A DNA stretch of 64,000 nt from Ambrosia x helenae (Eukaryota; Streptophyta; Magnoliopsida; Asterales; Asteraceae). The stretch's first letter is position 1. The number at the start of each line of letters is the position of its first letter. The position numbers and the translations under genes were made by a program. A model generated the notes under the pieces. It made no database searches. It was given only the letters and a program-made list of their open reading frames with translations, and was not told the DNA's origin. Positions 31,024 to 41,817 of the stretch are shown here, piece after piece. Location: positions 101,012,688 through 101,076,687 of the forward strand of contig CM061225.1 of the NCBI GenBank assembly GCA_030844895.1. Direction: 5' to 3'.

Positions 31024-33675
31024 AACGCGTAATAAGTATCATATGTTGATCATATAGTCATAAACAAGACAAAAACGGACAAAACTTTGACAGATTTTGG
31101 TTGACAGCTTGTTTCAGGCGATTACAGGTTGTAATCGCCCTTATCAACTGGCGAGTAGGGTAAATTTAGACAATTTTACACGAGTAGGACTGTTTAAACG
31201 CGACTGGACATCAATTTAATGCTATACAGGCGATTATGCAGCACAAATACCCTATACGCCTACGCTTCATGCGAGTAGGAAAGCCAAACAGCCTAATCGC
31301 TCATCCTTTATGCGAATAGGGAAGCTAAACAGCCTAATCGCTCATCCTTCATGCGAATAGGAAGTTATTGAGTCCTGCTCGCTATACATGTCATGCGAGT
31401 AGGCTTCTACTCGCTTTGACAGTGTTTATCACCAATAAATTGCCAAAATCTTGTCGTGTTTTGTTTCGAGTCCGGATATTGTCACATTGAAGTCTAACAC
31501 CACCCAAAAACAAAACCCCTATGAATTTTCTCACTTTCAATACAAAAACAGGGATCAATTGGACAAGTTTAAAAATTAGGGTTTATAGTTTCAAAATTGG
31601 GGCTTTTCAAAACTGAGATGATTTGGATAATGTTTTGGTGCTAAAAGATCCTAAAGATGCCGATAAACAAACCCCCATTAACATTTATCATCAAACATAA
31701 ACACAAAACACACCCCGATCAACATACTGTGAACAAGGGTTTCGGCCCTTTAAAACACAGATTAAGCCTTGAAACAGGTTATTATGATCTGAAAAACTAA
31801 GTATGGATTACCTTGATGATGTAGATTAATGTTTCAAGATCAGTATAAAACGGGCCGGAGGTTTGTTGATGACGGGTATGGAGGGACGACAACAGTGATG
31901 GTTGTTTGAAAGTATGATATGAAATTTTCTAAGTGTCTGCTTATATAGCTGGTTCCTAATCGCGTGGTTTACAAGCGACTAGAGTTGTGTTCGTATAAAA
32001 GGTCTCACGAGTACAGATACTCGCTTAGACCAACTGGCGAATAGACATTCTGATCGTCTATGTTGTATCTTACTTATAGTGTAAAGAAAAGTCCCCTATT
32101 CGCATGATTAACCACACGAGTATAAATGTACTCGTGTATACAAACAAGCAATTATACGGTAATCGCCTATGTATACGCGAATAGGATTCTAAATGTGTCC
32201 AGCTTTCACAAAAATTACCAAAATGCCCCTGCAGCACCATTTCTCGCATTTTTGACCCGTTAAGGTTCAAAACATGAGTTTTTCACCTCGTTTTAACACA
32301 CGACACAGATAACGACTCATGACTTTGAAAAACTTTCATTTTCGACCCTTGTACTTGATAAAACATACGGTTTTGACCCGGCAAAAACACAAGTTTCCAA
32401 TTAGTTGCCCTTTTTATTTTTCGGCGATTTATTCTTGAAGAAGTAAGATTACAATGGATTAGGATTCCAACATCGGCAATCAAGAATGATTAATTAAGCT
32501 AAACTAAGCATAAATAAAACAAAACGGGAGATCAGCTAACTGTACACTATCATATTTTTGCGAGTTTCAACGGTTAGGGAATCATATCAGTGTACGGACA
32601 TCACTAGAACCCTTATATTTTCAGTTTTCGCTTAAATTACCAATAAGCATCCTACAACAACTGTCGATATTGTTGTCCACCTAAACTCAAAATCAAGTTT
32701 TATCGCTAGGCACTTTAGATATGTTTAAGGTAATATTAAGACTGAGATACAAGGTGTTCCCCGCCACGCGACACATTCCCGTATCAAGTCATGCACAAAG
32801 CTTCCTCGTAACCGGTGAGTAAGCTGTTGTCATCCGTATTTTACAAGGAGTGAACTCAGTGGTGATCAGGTCTGCAGAAACGCTGCAACAGAGAGACCAG
32901 TGAGATCCAAACCAGGGTTCAAGTCAAATACCGTATATTTGATTTTTCACGGTACGATGCTTTAGGTATATGATTTGATACCTTAGAGCGAATTCTCATT
33001 GAGAATAGGGTTTTGGCATATATGAATCTTTTTGCTCTTTTAGGATTCCCGGACGTCTCCTGATCAGAATTTATTCTATTTTTTTGTTTTTTGTTTTTTT
33101 TTTCAGGAAATGACATAGGGGTGTCTCAGTCGTAGGCTGCGACCCCAACGTACGACACATGTGCCACTCCTATTTATTCTGAGAGACGTCCAGTTCACCC
33201 CGGATGTACCAACCTCTTAAAGACCATGAAACCTCGGATTTTGGCATGCTATCAAACGAGATTTCGGTACCAAGACCATATGCCAACGCACGTTGATCCA
33301 CACATGATTCAGTAGATTTAGGTTTATATCACCGTGCCGAATTTGGAAATGGTTTTGAGCCTACCAACACATCATTGTAGAGGCTACCTATCAGTTCCAA
33401 TATTTTTAAGATGATAAGGGTCCAGACAGTCCGACTGATTGGTTAATATCATCTTCCCATTTTCACCAAAGAAAGTCATATTTGCATTTTTCAATTTTTT
33501 TTTGATTTTGGGATTTTCTCATTTTTTTTTGAATTTTTTGCATTTTCTGAATGTTTTTGTATTTTTCTGAAATTTTCTCCCCCTAAAAATCTAAAAATTT
33601 GCGAAAGGACAATATTTTTGATTTTTCTGATTTTTTTAAAGAAAAATATTTACAAAAACGATTACCGATGAGGAT
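31024..33675 (-). other. Sirevirus spacer between pol and env-like ORFs
   Basis: 2.65 kb without a gene. It holds clusters of a short motif, GCGA(A/G/T)TAGG or its complement, at about 31110-31410 and 31960-32200. After the pol stop there is a long T/A-rich stretch (33480-33660) containing TTTTTAGGGGGAG on the minus strand, a polypurine-tract look-alike. Short ORFs (32070-32483) lack support. Confidence 0.65.
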
Positions 33676-36600
33676 CTAATCCTGCTTAACTTTAATGTCG
33701 TTTAAGATTAACAAGTACTCAAAACGAGGACCGTCAAAAGCTTTGGTGAATAAATCGGCACGTTGGTAGTCTGTGTGGATTTTTACCATATCGATAAGTT
33801 TCTTTTCATAGCAATCGCGTATGAAATGATACTTAACCAAGATATGTTTCGCCTTGGAATGGTTAACTGAGTCTTTAGCAAGAGCTATAGCGGACTCATT
33901 ATCACAGTGAATGGGAGTATTAAGAAATTTCAAACCGTAGTCTCTCATTTGTTGCTGTATCCAAAGAACCTGGGAGCAGCAGCTCGATGCTGCTACATAT
34001 TCCAACTCGCATGTGGATAAGGCGACTGAGGCTTGCTTCTTGCACTGCCACGAGACTAGTCTTGGTCCCAAAAACTGGCATCCAGCCGATGTGGATTTTA
34101 AGTCTGTCTTGCATCCGCCATAGTCAGCATCACTAAATGCGATGAGGTCAAACTTATCGTCATTAGGGTACCAAAGACCTTTGGTCGGACAACCCTTTAG
34201 ATAACGTAAGATCCTCTTCATAGCAACCAGGTGGGACTGTTTCGGCCTTGACTGGTATCTTGATAGTAAGCATGTCGCGAACATTATATCAGGTCTTGAT
34301 GCAGTGAGGTACATGAGTGAGCCTATCATAGCTCGATAGAGAAAAGGATCAACGGTTTGTCCTTTCTCGTCAGGCCCAATCCCGTGATTGGTCTGAATCG
34401 GTGTGCCTACTGGAGTAGAGTCTTCCATCTGGAACCGGCTCAAGATGTCAGCAACGTATTTTGTCTGGTGGATGAAGATCCCCGACTCTTGTTGTTCTAC
34501 TTGTAGACCGAGGAAGAATTGCATCTCCCCCATCGAGCTCATCTCAAATTTGTCCTGCATAAGCTTTTCGAATTCCCTGCACATGACATCATTAGTAGAC
34601 CCAAAAATAATATCATCAACATAAACATGTACTAGAAGACGATCACCACCCTTTTCCTTGGTGAATAAGGTGCAGTCCACGAGTCCACGTTTGAACCCGT
34701 TGGATATCAGATAGCTGCTAAGCATTTGGTACCATTCACGCGGTGCCTGATGGAGTCCGTACAACGCTTTGTTCAATTTGTAGACTTTTTCGCGATGAAG
34801 CGGATCCTCAAAACCCGGTGACTGAGCAACATACACCTCTTCCTTCACGACACCATACAGAAAAGCACTTTTCACGTCCATTTGAAACACCTTAAACCGT
34901 TTGTACGAAGCGTAAGCTAAGAACATCCGGATAGCTTCAAGGCGCGCAACTGGAGCGTATACTTCGTTGTAATCTATTCCTTCGATTTGACGGAAGCCGA
35001 GGACAACTAATCGAGCCTTGTTTCTTATAATCACCCCGCGGTCATCCCGTTTACACTTGTAGACCCACTTTGTTCCAATCTTCTTCGAGCCTGGAGGTAA
35101 GTCAACTAAGTCCCACACTCCTAGCTTTTGGAACTGCTGAAGTTCGGCTTGCATTGCTTCAATCCATGGTTCTTCCCTCAGTGCCTCTTGCACAGTTCTT
35201 GGTTCAGTTTGAGAAACATACAAGGCGAAGGACCAATCGTTCTGATGACCTGCTTTTCTGATTTCCGAGTGGAGTGCCAGAGTACCTGTGTTGTCACTTG
35301 GACTAGCATTTCTGAGCTGACTGCGCGTCATGACTCTGCTAGCCGGATTACCAATCACATTTTGCATCGGATGAGTGTCGTGAATCCGAGATTCCGGATG
35401 TGCCGGCACTGGATCATCCGAATGCAGATTAAGGTTCTCCAAACCTTGAGATAGATTTGTCTCTGCGGCGCTTGAACTAGAGGGAGCAGCGGGTTGCATA
35501 TTAAAACCGGAGAGATCGATCCGAAGACCTATCCCTGGAGCTGCTGAAGAAGAAGGACCAGCTTGATTGTTTCCTGTCGGATTAACTGGAGCTGTAGTGG
35601 TAGATTCACCATTTCCAGCTTGTTCCTCAGTGAGAGTTTCATGAGACTCCGCAAAATCGTCGTCGGAAGATGAAGATTCGAGAACCTCTGCTGACGCTTC
35701 CTGAAAAACTTCCTCAACTTCTGCTGCTGCGGTTTTATCAGGGGGACCCGTGGATGCAGAGGCATCAGATGGAGCAGGCGCAGGTGCATTAACCACGATC
35801 GGACGCATTAGCGGAGAGCTAGCTGCGTTTTCACATTCGTAATACATTTGCGCTACAACATCATCCACCAAATTCTCCACGTTGAAGGAATCAAATAGAC
35901 TCTTATAGTCGAACAACCAATCAGGTCCAACACCAGGTGCATTGGCAGTATAACGCTGAACATCGACATTAAGCCAATCTTCAACGTTGTTGGTTCTTTT
36001 GTTGTACACTCTTTTGTTGGGAGTTCTGTAACCAACAAAGAAACCTTCTTCTGCCTTTGCACCAAACTTCCCATCGGGATGTATCATGGTGCATGGAGCT
36101 CCGAAAGGTTCCAGAAACTCTAAGTTCGGTTTCCTTCGGTTCAGAAGCTCGTAAGAGGTTTTCCCAAGCTTCTTTACCGTTAGCACCCTATTCAGAGTAT
36201 AACACGCGCAGTGAACTGCCTCGTTCCAGAAGATCACAGGCAAGTTTGAGTCTGCGAGCATAGTTCTGGCTGCCTCAATAAGAGTCCGATTCTTTCTTTC
36301 TGCAACCCCGTTTTGCTGAGGAGTGTATGGCGCTGTGAATTCATGATGAATGCCCTTTTCTGCACATAACGCCTCCATAGCGTGATTCTTGAACTCTGTA
36401 CCGTTATCGCTTCTGATCCTACGGATCTTTAGCTGATATATATTTTCCAGTTTAGTAAACAGATTCTTCAAGTAATCAAAAGTTTCACTCTTGTGCTTCA
36501 TGCACACAACCCAAGAAAACCTAGAATAATCATCCGTAATCACTAAGCAGTATGAGTCACCGTTCTTGCTCTTCCGATTGACTGGGCCAAACAGGTCCAT

Positions 36601-37251
36601 GTGCAGTCGTTCGAGTGGTAGACTAACTGAGTTTGTCTTCTTAGGCTTGTGAGACTTTCTTTTCTGCTTCCCTTTCTTACATGAGACACAGACGTCGTTT
36701 AAATGAAAATTCTTAACAGAAACACCTTCCACCAGTTGATTCTGGACCAGATGGTTCATTTTCCTCAAGTGGATGTGCCCCATTCGTCTGTGCCACATTA
36801 TCGATTCCTTCTCTGTCGCCTTTGACAGAAAACAAGTGACTTGACCTTTCGCTATCATTGCTCGGCTCATGTCCAGGACGTATAAGTTGTTGACCCTGGG
36901 AGCTGAGATCATGACCCACTCTTTCAGTATTTTGAATCCAGGCTTCAAAATGAAACATGCGTTGTCATCAAAGAACACAGTGAACTTCTTGTCACATATC
37001 TGCGAAACGCTCAGCAAGTTGTGGTCTATCTGTTTGACAAAGCTTATCTTTTCAAAGCTTACAATACCGTTGCTCATACTTCCTTCTTTTGTAATATAAC
37101 CCCCTTTATTACCAGAAAAGGCAACATACCCCCCGTTGATATTCTTTATGTCAAAAAGCAGGGATAGATCGCCTGTCATGTGCCCTGAAGCTCCACTATC
37201 AACAATCCATAGGCTGCTGATAAGGCCCTGTGGAACTCCCTGCACAAGCAT
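33676..37251 (-). CDS. Sirevirus pol: protease, integrase, reverse transcriptase, RNase H (1191 aa)
   Basis: It performs polyprotein cleavage, cDNA synthesis and integration of the copia element. Protease motif DSGAS at residues 18-22. Integrase zinc region H154...H159, C188xxC191 with GKQKRKSH following; catalytic triad D219, D282, E318 (D-x62-D-x35-E). A variable acidic linker (about 480-660) separates it from RT (TKWVYKCKRDDRG, QMDVKSAFLYG, YVDD at 877-880) and RNase H (SDADYGG near 1040, CELEYVA at 1081-1087, CDNESAI near 1117). Integrase precedes RT, which defines Ty1/copia. The frame is fully open, so the enzyme part looks intact. Its start lies in a +1 frame relative to the upstream gag-pol frame, which stops at 37259, so gag-pol fusion is broken here unless a shift occurs. 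Confidence 0.95.
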   Translation of the reverse strand: MLVQGVPQGLISSLWIVDSGASGHMTGDLSLLFDIKNINGGYVAFSGNKGGYITKEGSMSNGIVSFEKISFVKQIDHNLLSVSQICDKKFTVFFDDNACFILKPGFKILKEWVMISAPRVNNLYVLDMSRAMIAKGQVTCFLSKATEKESIMWHRRMGHIHLRKMNHLVQNQLVEGVSVKNFHLNDVCVSCKKGKQKRKSHKPKKTNSVSLPLERLHMDLFGPVNRKSKNGDSYCLVITDDYSRFSWVVCMKHKSETFDYLKNLFTKLENIYQLKIRRIRSDNGTEFKNHAMEALCAEKGIHHEFTAPYTPQQNGVAERKNRTLIEAARTMLADSNLPVIFWNEAVHCACYTLNRVLTVKKLGKTSYELLNRRKPNLEFLEPFGAPCTMIHPDGKFGAKAEEGFFVGYRTPNKRVYNKRTNNVEDWLNVDVQRYTANAPGVGPDWLFDYKSLFDSFNVENLVDDVVAQMYYECENAASSPLMRPIVVNAPAPAPSDASASTGPPDKTAAAEVEEVFQEASAEVLESSSSDDDFAESHETLTEEQAGNGESTTTAPVNPTGNNQAGPSSSAAPGIGLRIDLSGFNMQPAAPSSSSAAETNLSQGLENLNLHSDDPVPAHPESRIHDTHPMQNVIGNPASRVMTRSQLRNASPSDNTGTLALHSEIRKAGHQNDWSFALYVSQTEPRTVQEALREEPWIEAMQAELQQFQKLGVWDLVDLPPGSKKIGTKWVYKCKRDDRGVIIRNKARLVVLGFRQIEGIDYNEVYAPVARLEAIRMFLAYASYKRFKVFQMDVKSAFLYGVVKEEVYVAQSPGFEDPLHREKVYKLNKALYGLHQAPREWYQMLSSYLISNGFKRGLVDCTLFTKEKGGDRLLVHVYVDDIIFGSTNDVMCREFEKLMQDKFEMSSMGEMQFFLGLQVEQQESGIFIHQTKYVADILSRFQMEDSTPVGTPIQTNHGIGPDEKGQTVDPFLYRAMIGSLMYLTASRPDIMFATCLLSRYQSRPKQSHLVAMKRILRYLKGCPTKGLWYPNDDKFDLIAFSDADYGGCKTDLKSTSAGCQFLGPRLVSWQCKKQASVALSTCELEYVAASSCCSQVLWIQQQMRDYGLKFLNTPIHCDNESAIALAKDSVNHSKAKHILVKYHFIRDCYEKKLIDMVKIHTDYQRADLFTKAFDGPRFEYLLILNDIKVKQD

Positions 37252-37258
37252 TCAAAGT

Positions 37259-38239
37259 TCAGTGGTTAAGGGGGACCCAAGCCTTCACGGTCTTGGGTCT
37301 ACCATCTTCATCTAACATCGGAAAGTCAACCCATCTTCCATTTGGAGTTGGTGTTGTATCCGATGGTACAACATTGCTTTCTCCAGCAGATGATTCTCCT
37401 CCTTTGGTTGGTGACTTGGGTCTCCAAATCTGTTCAGGTTTCTTTGGCTTGGGCTTCTTCTTCGCCTGTGGGCTAGAAGGTCCAGCCTTGGATTCCTTTG
37501 GAGGAACAGATTTTGGATCCACTTCAGAATTAACTGTACGTGGAGCAGCTTTGGGGTTGCCCTGCGGTTTAGCTGCAGCCTTTGCTGGTGGCTTAGGCGC
37601 TGCTTCAACCTTTGGAGGAACAGTGCTCCCCCTCAGCTGTGGACCCCTGCCATCAACTGGATTTTGGTTCATAGCAATCTTGTTGCGGTTATCATAAACG
37701 ACCTGCTTTCCCTTTTGTTTCTCTGAGAGTTTAGGGGAAACAGGTTGCTTGGATTTGCTAGAACTGGGAGAATCATCCACCTTGATCCTTTCTCGTCTCA
37801 ATTCAGGGCACGCAGCAACTAAATGCCCACATTCCCCGCACTTGTGACAGGATCTATATTCTTCAAATCTAGGAGATTCAAGTTTGGTCTCCTTTTTGTT
37901 CCTTTTGTTAGATGGGCCGGCAAATGAGTTTTTGTGTTTTAGATCCTCAAGACATCTTCTTTGCTGATCGACTTGAGGATCGTCGTTTCTTTCATTGCCG
38001 CTCGATCTAATGAACTCAGTTACATGCTTCTTCAGACTTCTTCTTTGAGCTTGATTTTGAGGATTAACGGTGTTAGTCTTTTGATTTTTCTTGTTATTCT
38101 CATTAGGCTGATTATCCTGATCCTTTCTACCCTTACCCTTACCCTTCTTTTTATTCCAGGTTTCCTTTTCTATGGTAATGACAGATTCTTGCCAAATTTT
38201 GGCAACAAGACCAGGGGCGATACATCTGAGAGGGACTTC
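37259..38239 (-). pseudogene. Sirevirus gag-pol junction region, separated by stop and frame change
   Basis: The gag frame continues past its TAG (38240-38242) without further stop to 37259, reading a Lys/Asn/Gln-rich stretch, then CHKCGECGHLVAACPE (second CCHC zinc knuckle, near 37820-37870), then a Pro/Ala/Lys-rich linker ending KAWVPLNH and TGA. Pol then opens one base out of phase. In related elements this linker leads directly into the protease, so this region belongs to one long gag-pol frame broken twice. The part with its own ATG is 37801-37259 (180 aa). Confidence 0.75.
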
Positions 38240-41191
38240 CTAATCAGCATGCACCCTTTCAGACCCTTTTAGCTTATAAAACACCTTAATCCTCCTACCA
38301 TCCTCGGTTTGCACTTTCGGTTCCAGTTCACTCAAGGTTTCAGTGGTAATGATATGATTCTCAAGAGGAACATCTTTAGTTTTGACCGGTGCATACCTAG
38401 GAGGTTCATCGAGCTCATCATCCGAAGAGTCAGTGTCATATACACTGATATCATCAGCTTTCTCACACAGATTGACAGCTTTAGCAGGATTAGCAGCCTT
38501 AGTGACCTCAGCAGGTTTAGCTGCTTTAGTAACCTTGTCCGCCTCTGCAGCTTTTGCTGCCTCAGCTGCCACGTCCACTAGTTCCTCCTTCGGCAAGACA
38601 TCAAAATTATGATTTTCGAATCTCACCGGAGGTGGACATTGAGAATATTTGGGACTGGTGGAGAAGCCTTCCTTTTCAGAGTGTTCTACTATGTGATCAA
38701 GGACATACTTGCAGTTTAAATAACTCTCAAGCTTCTTCCTGATCTTTTCATAGTCACAGTTAACAATGGCCAATTGTTTCTTAGTGTCTTCGACCTCATT
38801 GATGTAATTATTTATAGCAATTTGCTTATTAGCCAAGGTTTTCGATAGTTTAGAAACATCCTTCTTAGAATTTTCAATTGTACTAAGAAAATTTTTCTCC
38901 TTTTGTCTCAAGGAATCAATTGACCTTTGTAACGGACCAACATCAGCTTTTAAATTCAGATTTTCTTCAGTTAATTCTTTAATTCTGAATTTTAACTGAT
39001 TACACTCTACACAATCTAATTTAGAATCAGAAGAACTTACCTTGTTCGACGATTCAGTTATGGCCATCAATGCATAATGAGCTGCTGTCTTCTGAGCTCC
39101 AAAGAATTCGCCGTAGTTCTTCTCTATGCAGTCAGCATCCACAAGAAATGATCGTTTACCGATCAACGCATCTGCTTCAGCTAACAGATCCTCCAAATCT
39201 TCTCCCATGACAGAATCGCACTCCGAGTCACAGTCAGACACTTCGGTTTCAGAAGTAACAATGTCAGACTGACTCGAAGTTTCTTCAACTTTGGCTGGTG
39301 CTTCAGACGCTTGTTGAGCAAAACAGGCTGCACCACCTTGAGGAGCTTCTTCTCCAATGATCATATGGTTCCAGTTAAAACCTTCATCAGCTTGGATAAC
39401 CAGGGCTTGACCTTGATTGTTGTTTGCAGGAGGCCTCTGGTTCTGGTTCTGGTTGTTGACTGGGACAATAGCTCGCTCAGTATTAGGTTGTGCCTGAGCT
39501 TGCTGCCTCTGATTCTGATTCGTTCTATTGTTGTTGAAGGGATTCTGGTGTCCTTGCTGCTTAGGTCGGTCACATTCCCTTGCAAAATGCCCTTTTGTGC
39601 CACAGTTGTAGCATGTGACCTTTGTTTTGTCGAACCCAAACTTGGTGTTGTTATTGATCAAGACATCTCTCCTTCCCGTCCTGTCCATGTATTCCTTTGC
39701 CCTTCTCACCACGCTTGCGAAGTGCCATTGTATGTCTATCAGATCCATGTCGTCTTTATCAATCTGCGAGTAATCCTCCTGTGTAAGATGAGGATTCCCG
39801 ATCTGTCCAGCAACCAGTCCACTATAGGAGTTTACCAAGGTCGACAGTAGAGCCATATGTTCTTGAGCTAGCTCTACAGTCACCTTTTCTAAACCCGCGG
39901 TGTTCAGCTGCTCTGGGACAGTATTGGTCCGATAGACACCTTGATTAGAAGTAGAAGCACCTCCATATCCACCATAACTTGTAGTTGGAGCCCCGCCAAA
40001 ACCTGAAGAAGAAGGTCCACTAAAGTTTGCAGTTGCCTGCGCTGGTGCTGCAAGATGAGAAAACGGGTTAACACCAAACTGGTTAGTATTAAAATTCAAA
40101 GGATACGGGTTTGGTCCAAAAGGATATGTAGGAGGAAGAACATCAGCTGGGGGACCATAATTGTCGAAAGCATAAACTGGGTCCGGGTTAACCACAAAAG
40201 CAGTTTGTGGTTTGGTACCACCCACACTGGTGTCCTGAAGAGGATTCCCATAATAGATGCTGGGATTCTGTGGAATGAGCGCCTTGTTTGCTCTCCTGAT
40301 TTCCTCTATCTCCTTGTTTTCCAGCTCGGTAATGAACTCGTTGATGGAGAGAGTCTGATATGCATTGCTTGACTTTAGAATATCCAACCATTGATGCCAG
40401 TGAGGAGGTAGCGCCTCAGCAAATCTTTCTACAAGGTCCGCAGATGAATATAAGACCCCGTACTGATACATTTCAGACATCAGATGGTAGTATCTAGCAG
40501 TCAAGTCCCTCAGAGATTCGTTCCCAATAGCATTGAAGTTCTCGAACTCCTTCTTGAGTTGATCCATTTTAACCTTTCGCGTCTTCAGATTACCCTCATT
40601 TCGCTCAGCCAGTGCTAACCAAAGCATCTGTGATGTTGTGCACTGAGCGAATTGATGAAGAATATCCTTGGGAAGAGCTTGCTTCAATGCCGCCATCGCC
40701 TTCTTCTCATACTTATACTTCTTCCTCTGATCTTCATTCATGTCTTCAATTGAGATCGGAGTTGTGGAATTCTCAACCATAGGCCTACTATACCCAGTCT
40801 CTATCACTGACCACACGAGACCATCAATACCCTCAACATACGTTTGAAATCTGCCTTTCCAACCATGGTAGTCAGACATGTATTGCAGTTTCGGCGCCCT
40901 ATTCGAACTACCCGTCTCTAAGTCACTCATGAGAACGGAAGACAGATGATTTGTCTGTGAGTTTGCAGCAGCCGCGAGTGCCCAAGGATTCGCGTTCATC
41001 GCTTGTTGTTGAGCCGCTAGCGCCCACGGATTGATTCCGGCAACATTCGCTTGCATCTGCGCTTGTTGCATCCGTTGCGCGTTTCGCTCGGCTGAGTATT
41101 GCCAAGGGTTTGTGGGTACGTTCGCTTGATTGTTCAATTGTTGGTTATTATGTTGCCTAGGTTGGTTTAGATGACCCCACGGGTTTGCCAT
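38240..41191 (-). CDS. Sirevirus gag (983 aa to an in-frame TAG)
   Basis: Structural capsid protein that packages the element RNA. N-terminal Asn/Gln/Ala-rich region with repeated NPWALAA (residues 54-60 and 68-74). Copia gag core (UBN2-like) about 105-300: APKLQYMSDYHGWKGRF, KDILHQFAQCTTSQMLW, LPPHWHQWLDIL. CCHC zinc knuckle C527-C540 (CYNCGTKGHFAREC). A Gln/Asn-rich spacer, then a predicted coiled coil at roughly 740-860 (KFRIKELTEENLNLKAD, SIENSKK-like heptads), followed by Ala/Lys repeats (AAKAAEADKVTKAAKPAEV). Very long gag with coiled coil is a Sirevirus trait. Upstream is the leader, interrupted by the Ty3 insertion at 41818. The ORF ends at TAG 38240-38242, inside what should be continuous gag-pol. 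Confidence 0.92.
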   Translation of the reverse strand: MANPWGHLNQPRQHNNQQLNNQANVPTNPWQYSAERNAQRMQQAQMQANVAGINPWALAAQQQAMNANPWALAAAANSQTNHLSSVLMSDLETGSSNRAPKLQYMSDYHGWKGRFQTYVEGIDGLVWSVIETGYSRPMVENSTTPISIEDMNEDQRKKYKYEKKAMAALKQALPKDILHQFAQCTTSQMLWLALAERNEGNLKTRKVKMDQLKKEFENFNAIGNESLRDLTARYYHLMSEMYQYGVLYSSADLVERFAEALPPHWHQWLDILKSSNAYQTLSINEFITELENKEIEEIRRANKALIPQNPSIYYGNPLQDTSVGGTKPQTAFVVNPDPVYAFDNYGPPADVLPPTYPFGPNPYPLNFNTNQFGVNPFSHLAAPAQATANFSGPSSSGFGGAPTTSYGGYGGASTSNQGVYRTNTVPEQLNTAGLEKVTVELAQEHMALLSTLVNSYSGLVAGQIGNPHLTQEDYSQIDKDDMDLIDIQWHFASVVRRAKEYMDRTGRRDVLINNNTKFGFDKTKVTCYNCGTKGHFARECDRPKQQGHQNPFNNNRTNQNQRQQAQAQPNTERAIVPVNNQNQNQRPPANNNQGQALVIQADEGFNWNHMIIGEEAPQGGAACFAQQASEAPAKVEETSSQSDIVTSETEVSDCDSECDSVMGEDLEDLLAEADALIGKRSFLVDADCIEKNYGEFFGAQKTAAHYALMAITESSNKVSSSDSKLDCVECNQLKFRIKELTEENLNLKADVGPLQRSIDSLRQKEKNFLSTIENSKKDVSKLSKTLANKQIAINNYINEVEDTKKQLAIVNCDYEKIRKKLESYLNCKYVLDHIVEHSEKEGFSTSPKYSQCPPPVRFENHNFDVLPKEELVDVAAEAAKAAEADKVTKAAKPAEVTKAANPAKAVNLCEKADDISVYDTDSSDDELDEPPRYAPVKTKDVPLENHIITTETLSELEPKVQTEDGRRIKVFYKLKGSERVHAD

Positions 41192-41817
41192 ATGTTAATA
41201 TTTGTCAACAGTCCGATACTTAGTCAAATTTTTCAGTTTCAGGTCCTTTCAGGCGAGTAGGAACTCTATTTGTGTGATTATAGGCGATTAGGGTGTAAAT
41301 GTGTGAAGATTTTTTGTAATAGCCTAAGCTATAGGCGATTAGGGGTTAAGTGTGTTAGGGATCCTTGTAATCGCCTAAGACTTAGGCGAATAGGAGTTTT
41401 GATGTGAGATAGGGGCTGTAATCGCCTAATATATAGGCGAATAGAAGCTAATTGCTTAAACTTTCTTGTAATCGCCTGAATATAGGCGATTAGGGTTTCC
41501 TAAGTGCTATAATGTCTGCGTAATCGCTAGATCTGATCTGTAACCCCACTTTTGCTCAAAAACAGCCGTTTTTGCCTCAAAATCTTATCTAAAACAATGT
41601 GTTTAAACCCCAAATGATTGGAAAAGTTTCCAAAACACTTTTAGAACAAAACCTAATCAAAAACACACGTTTTAATCCATAAACACACACCAAGAATTTG
41701 AAAATAAGGGTTTTTATCAAAAACTCAAAGTTTCAAACTTCAAAACAGGTTTTTGCTCAAAAATCACAACTTTTCCATAAAAACCTACCTGTTTTTGCTC
41801 GTTTTTGCTATCAAAAC
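41192..41817 (-). other. Sirevirus leader (5' UTR), gag-proximal part
   Basis: Between the Ty3 insertion and gag. It carries at least eight copies of GGCGATTAGG / TAATCGCCTA-type motifs at about 41250-41500, partly paired as inverted repeats that could fold. AAAAC (41813-41817) is the left target duplication of the nested Ty3 element. Confidence 0.7.

Noticed and set aside
35070..37697. Plus-strand ORFs opposite gag-pol (e.g. 155 aa at 37230)
   Set aside because: Mirror frames of real coding sequence.
38309..40372. Plus-strand ORFs opposite gag (e.g. 179 aa at 39311)
   Set aside because: Mirror frames of gag.
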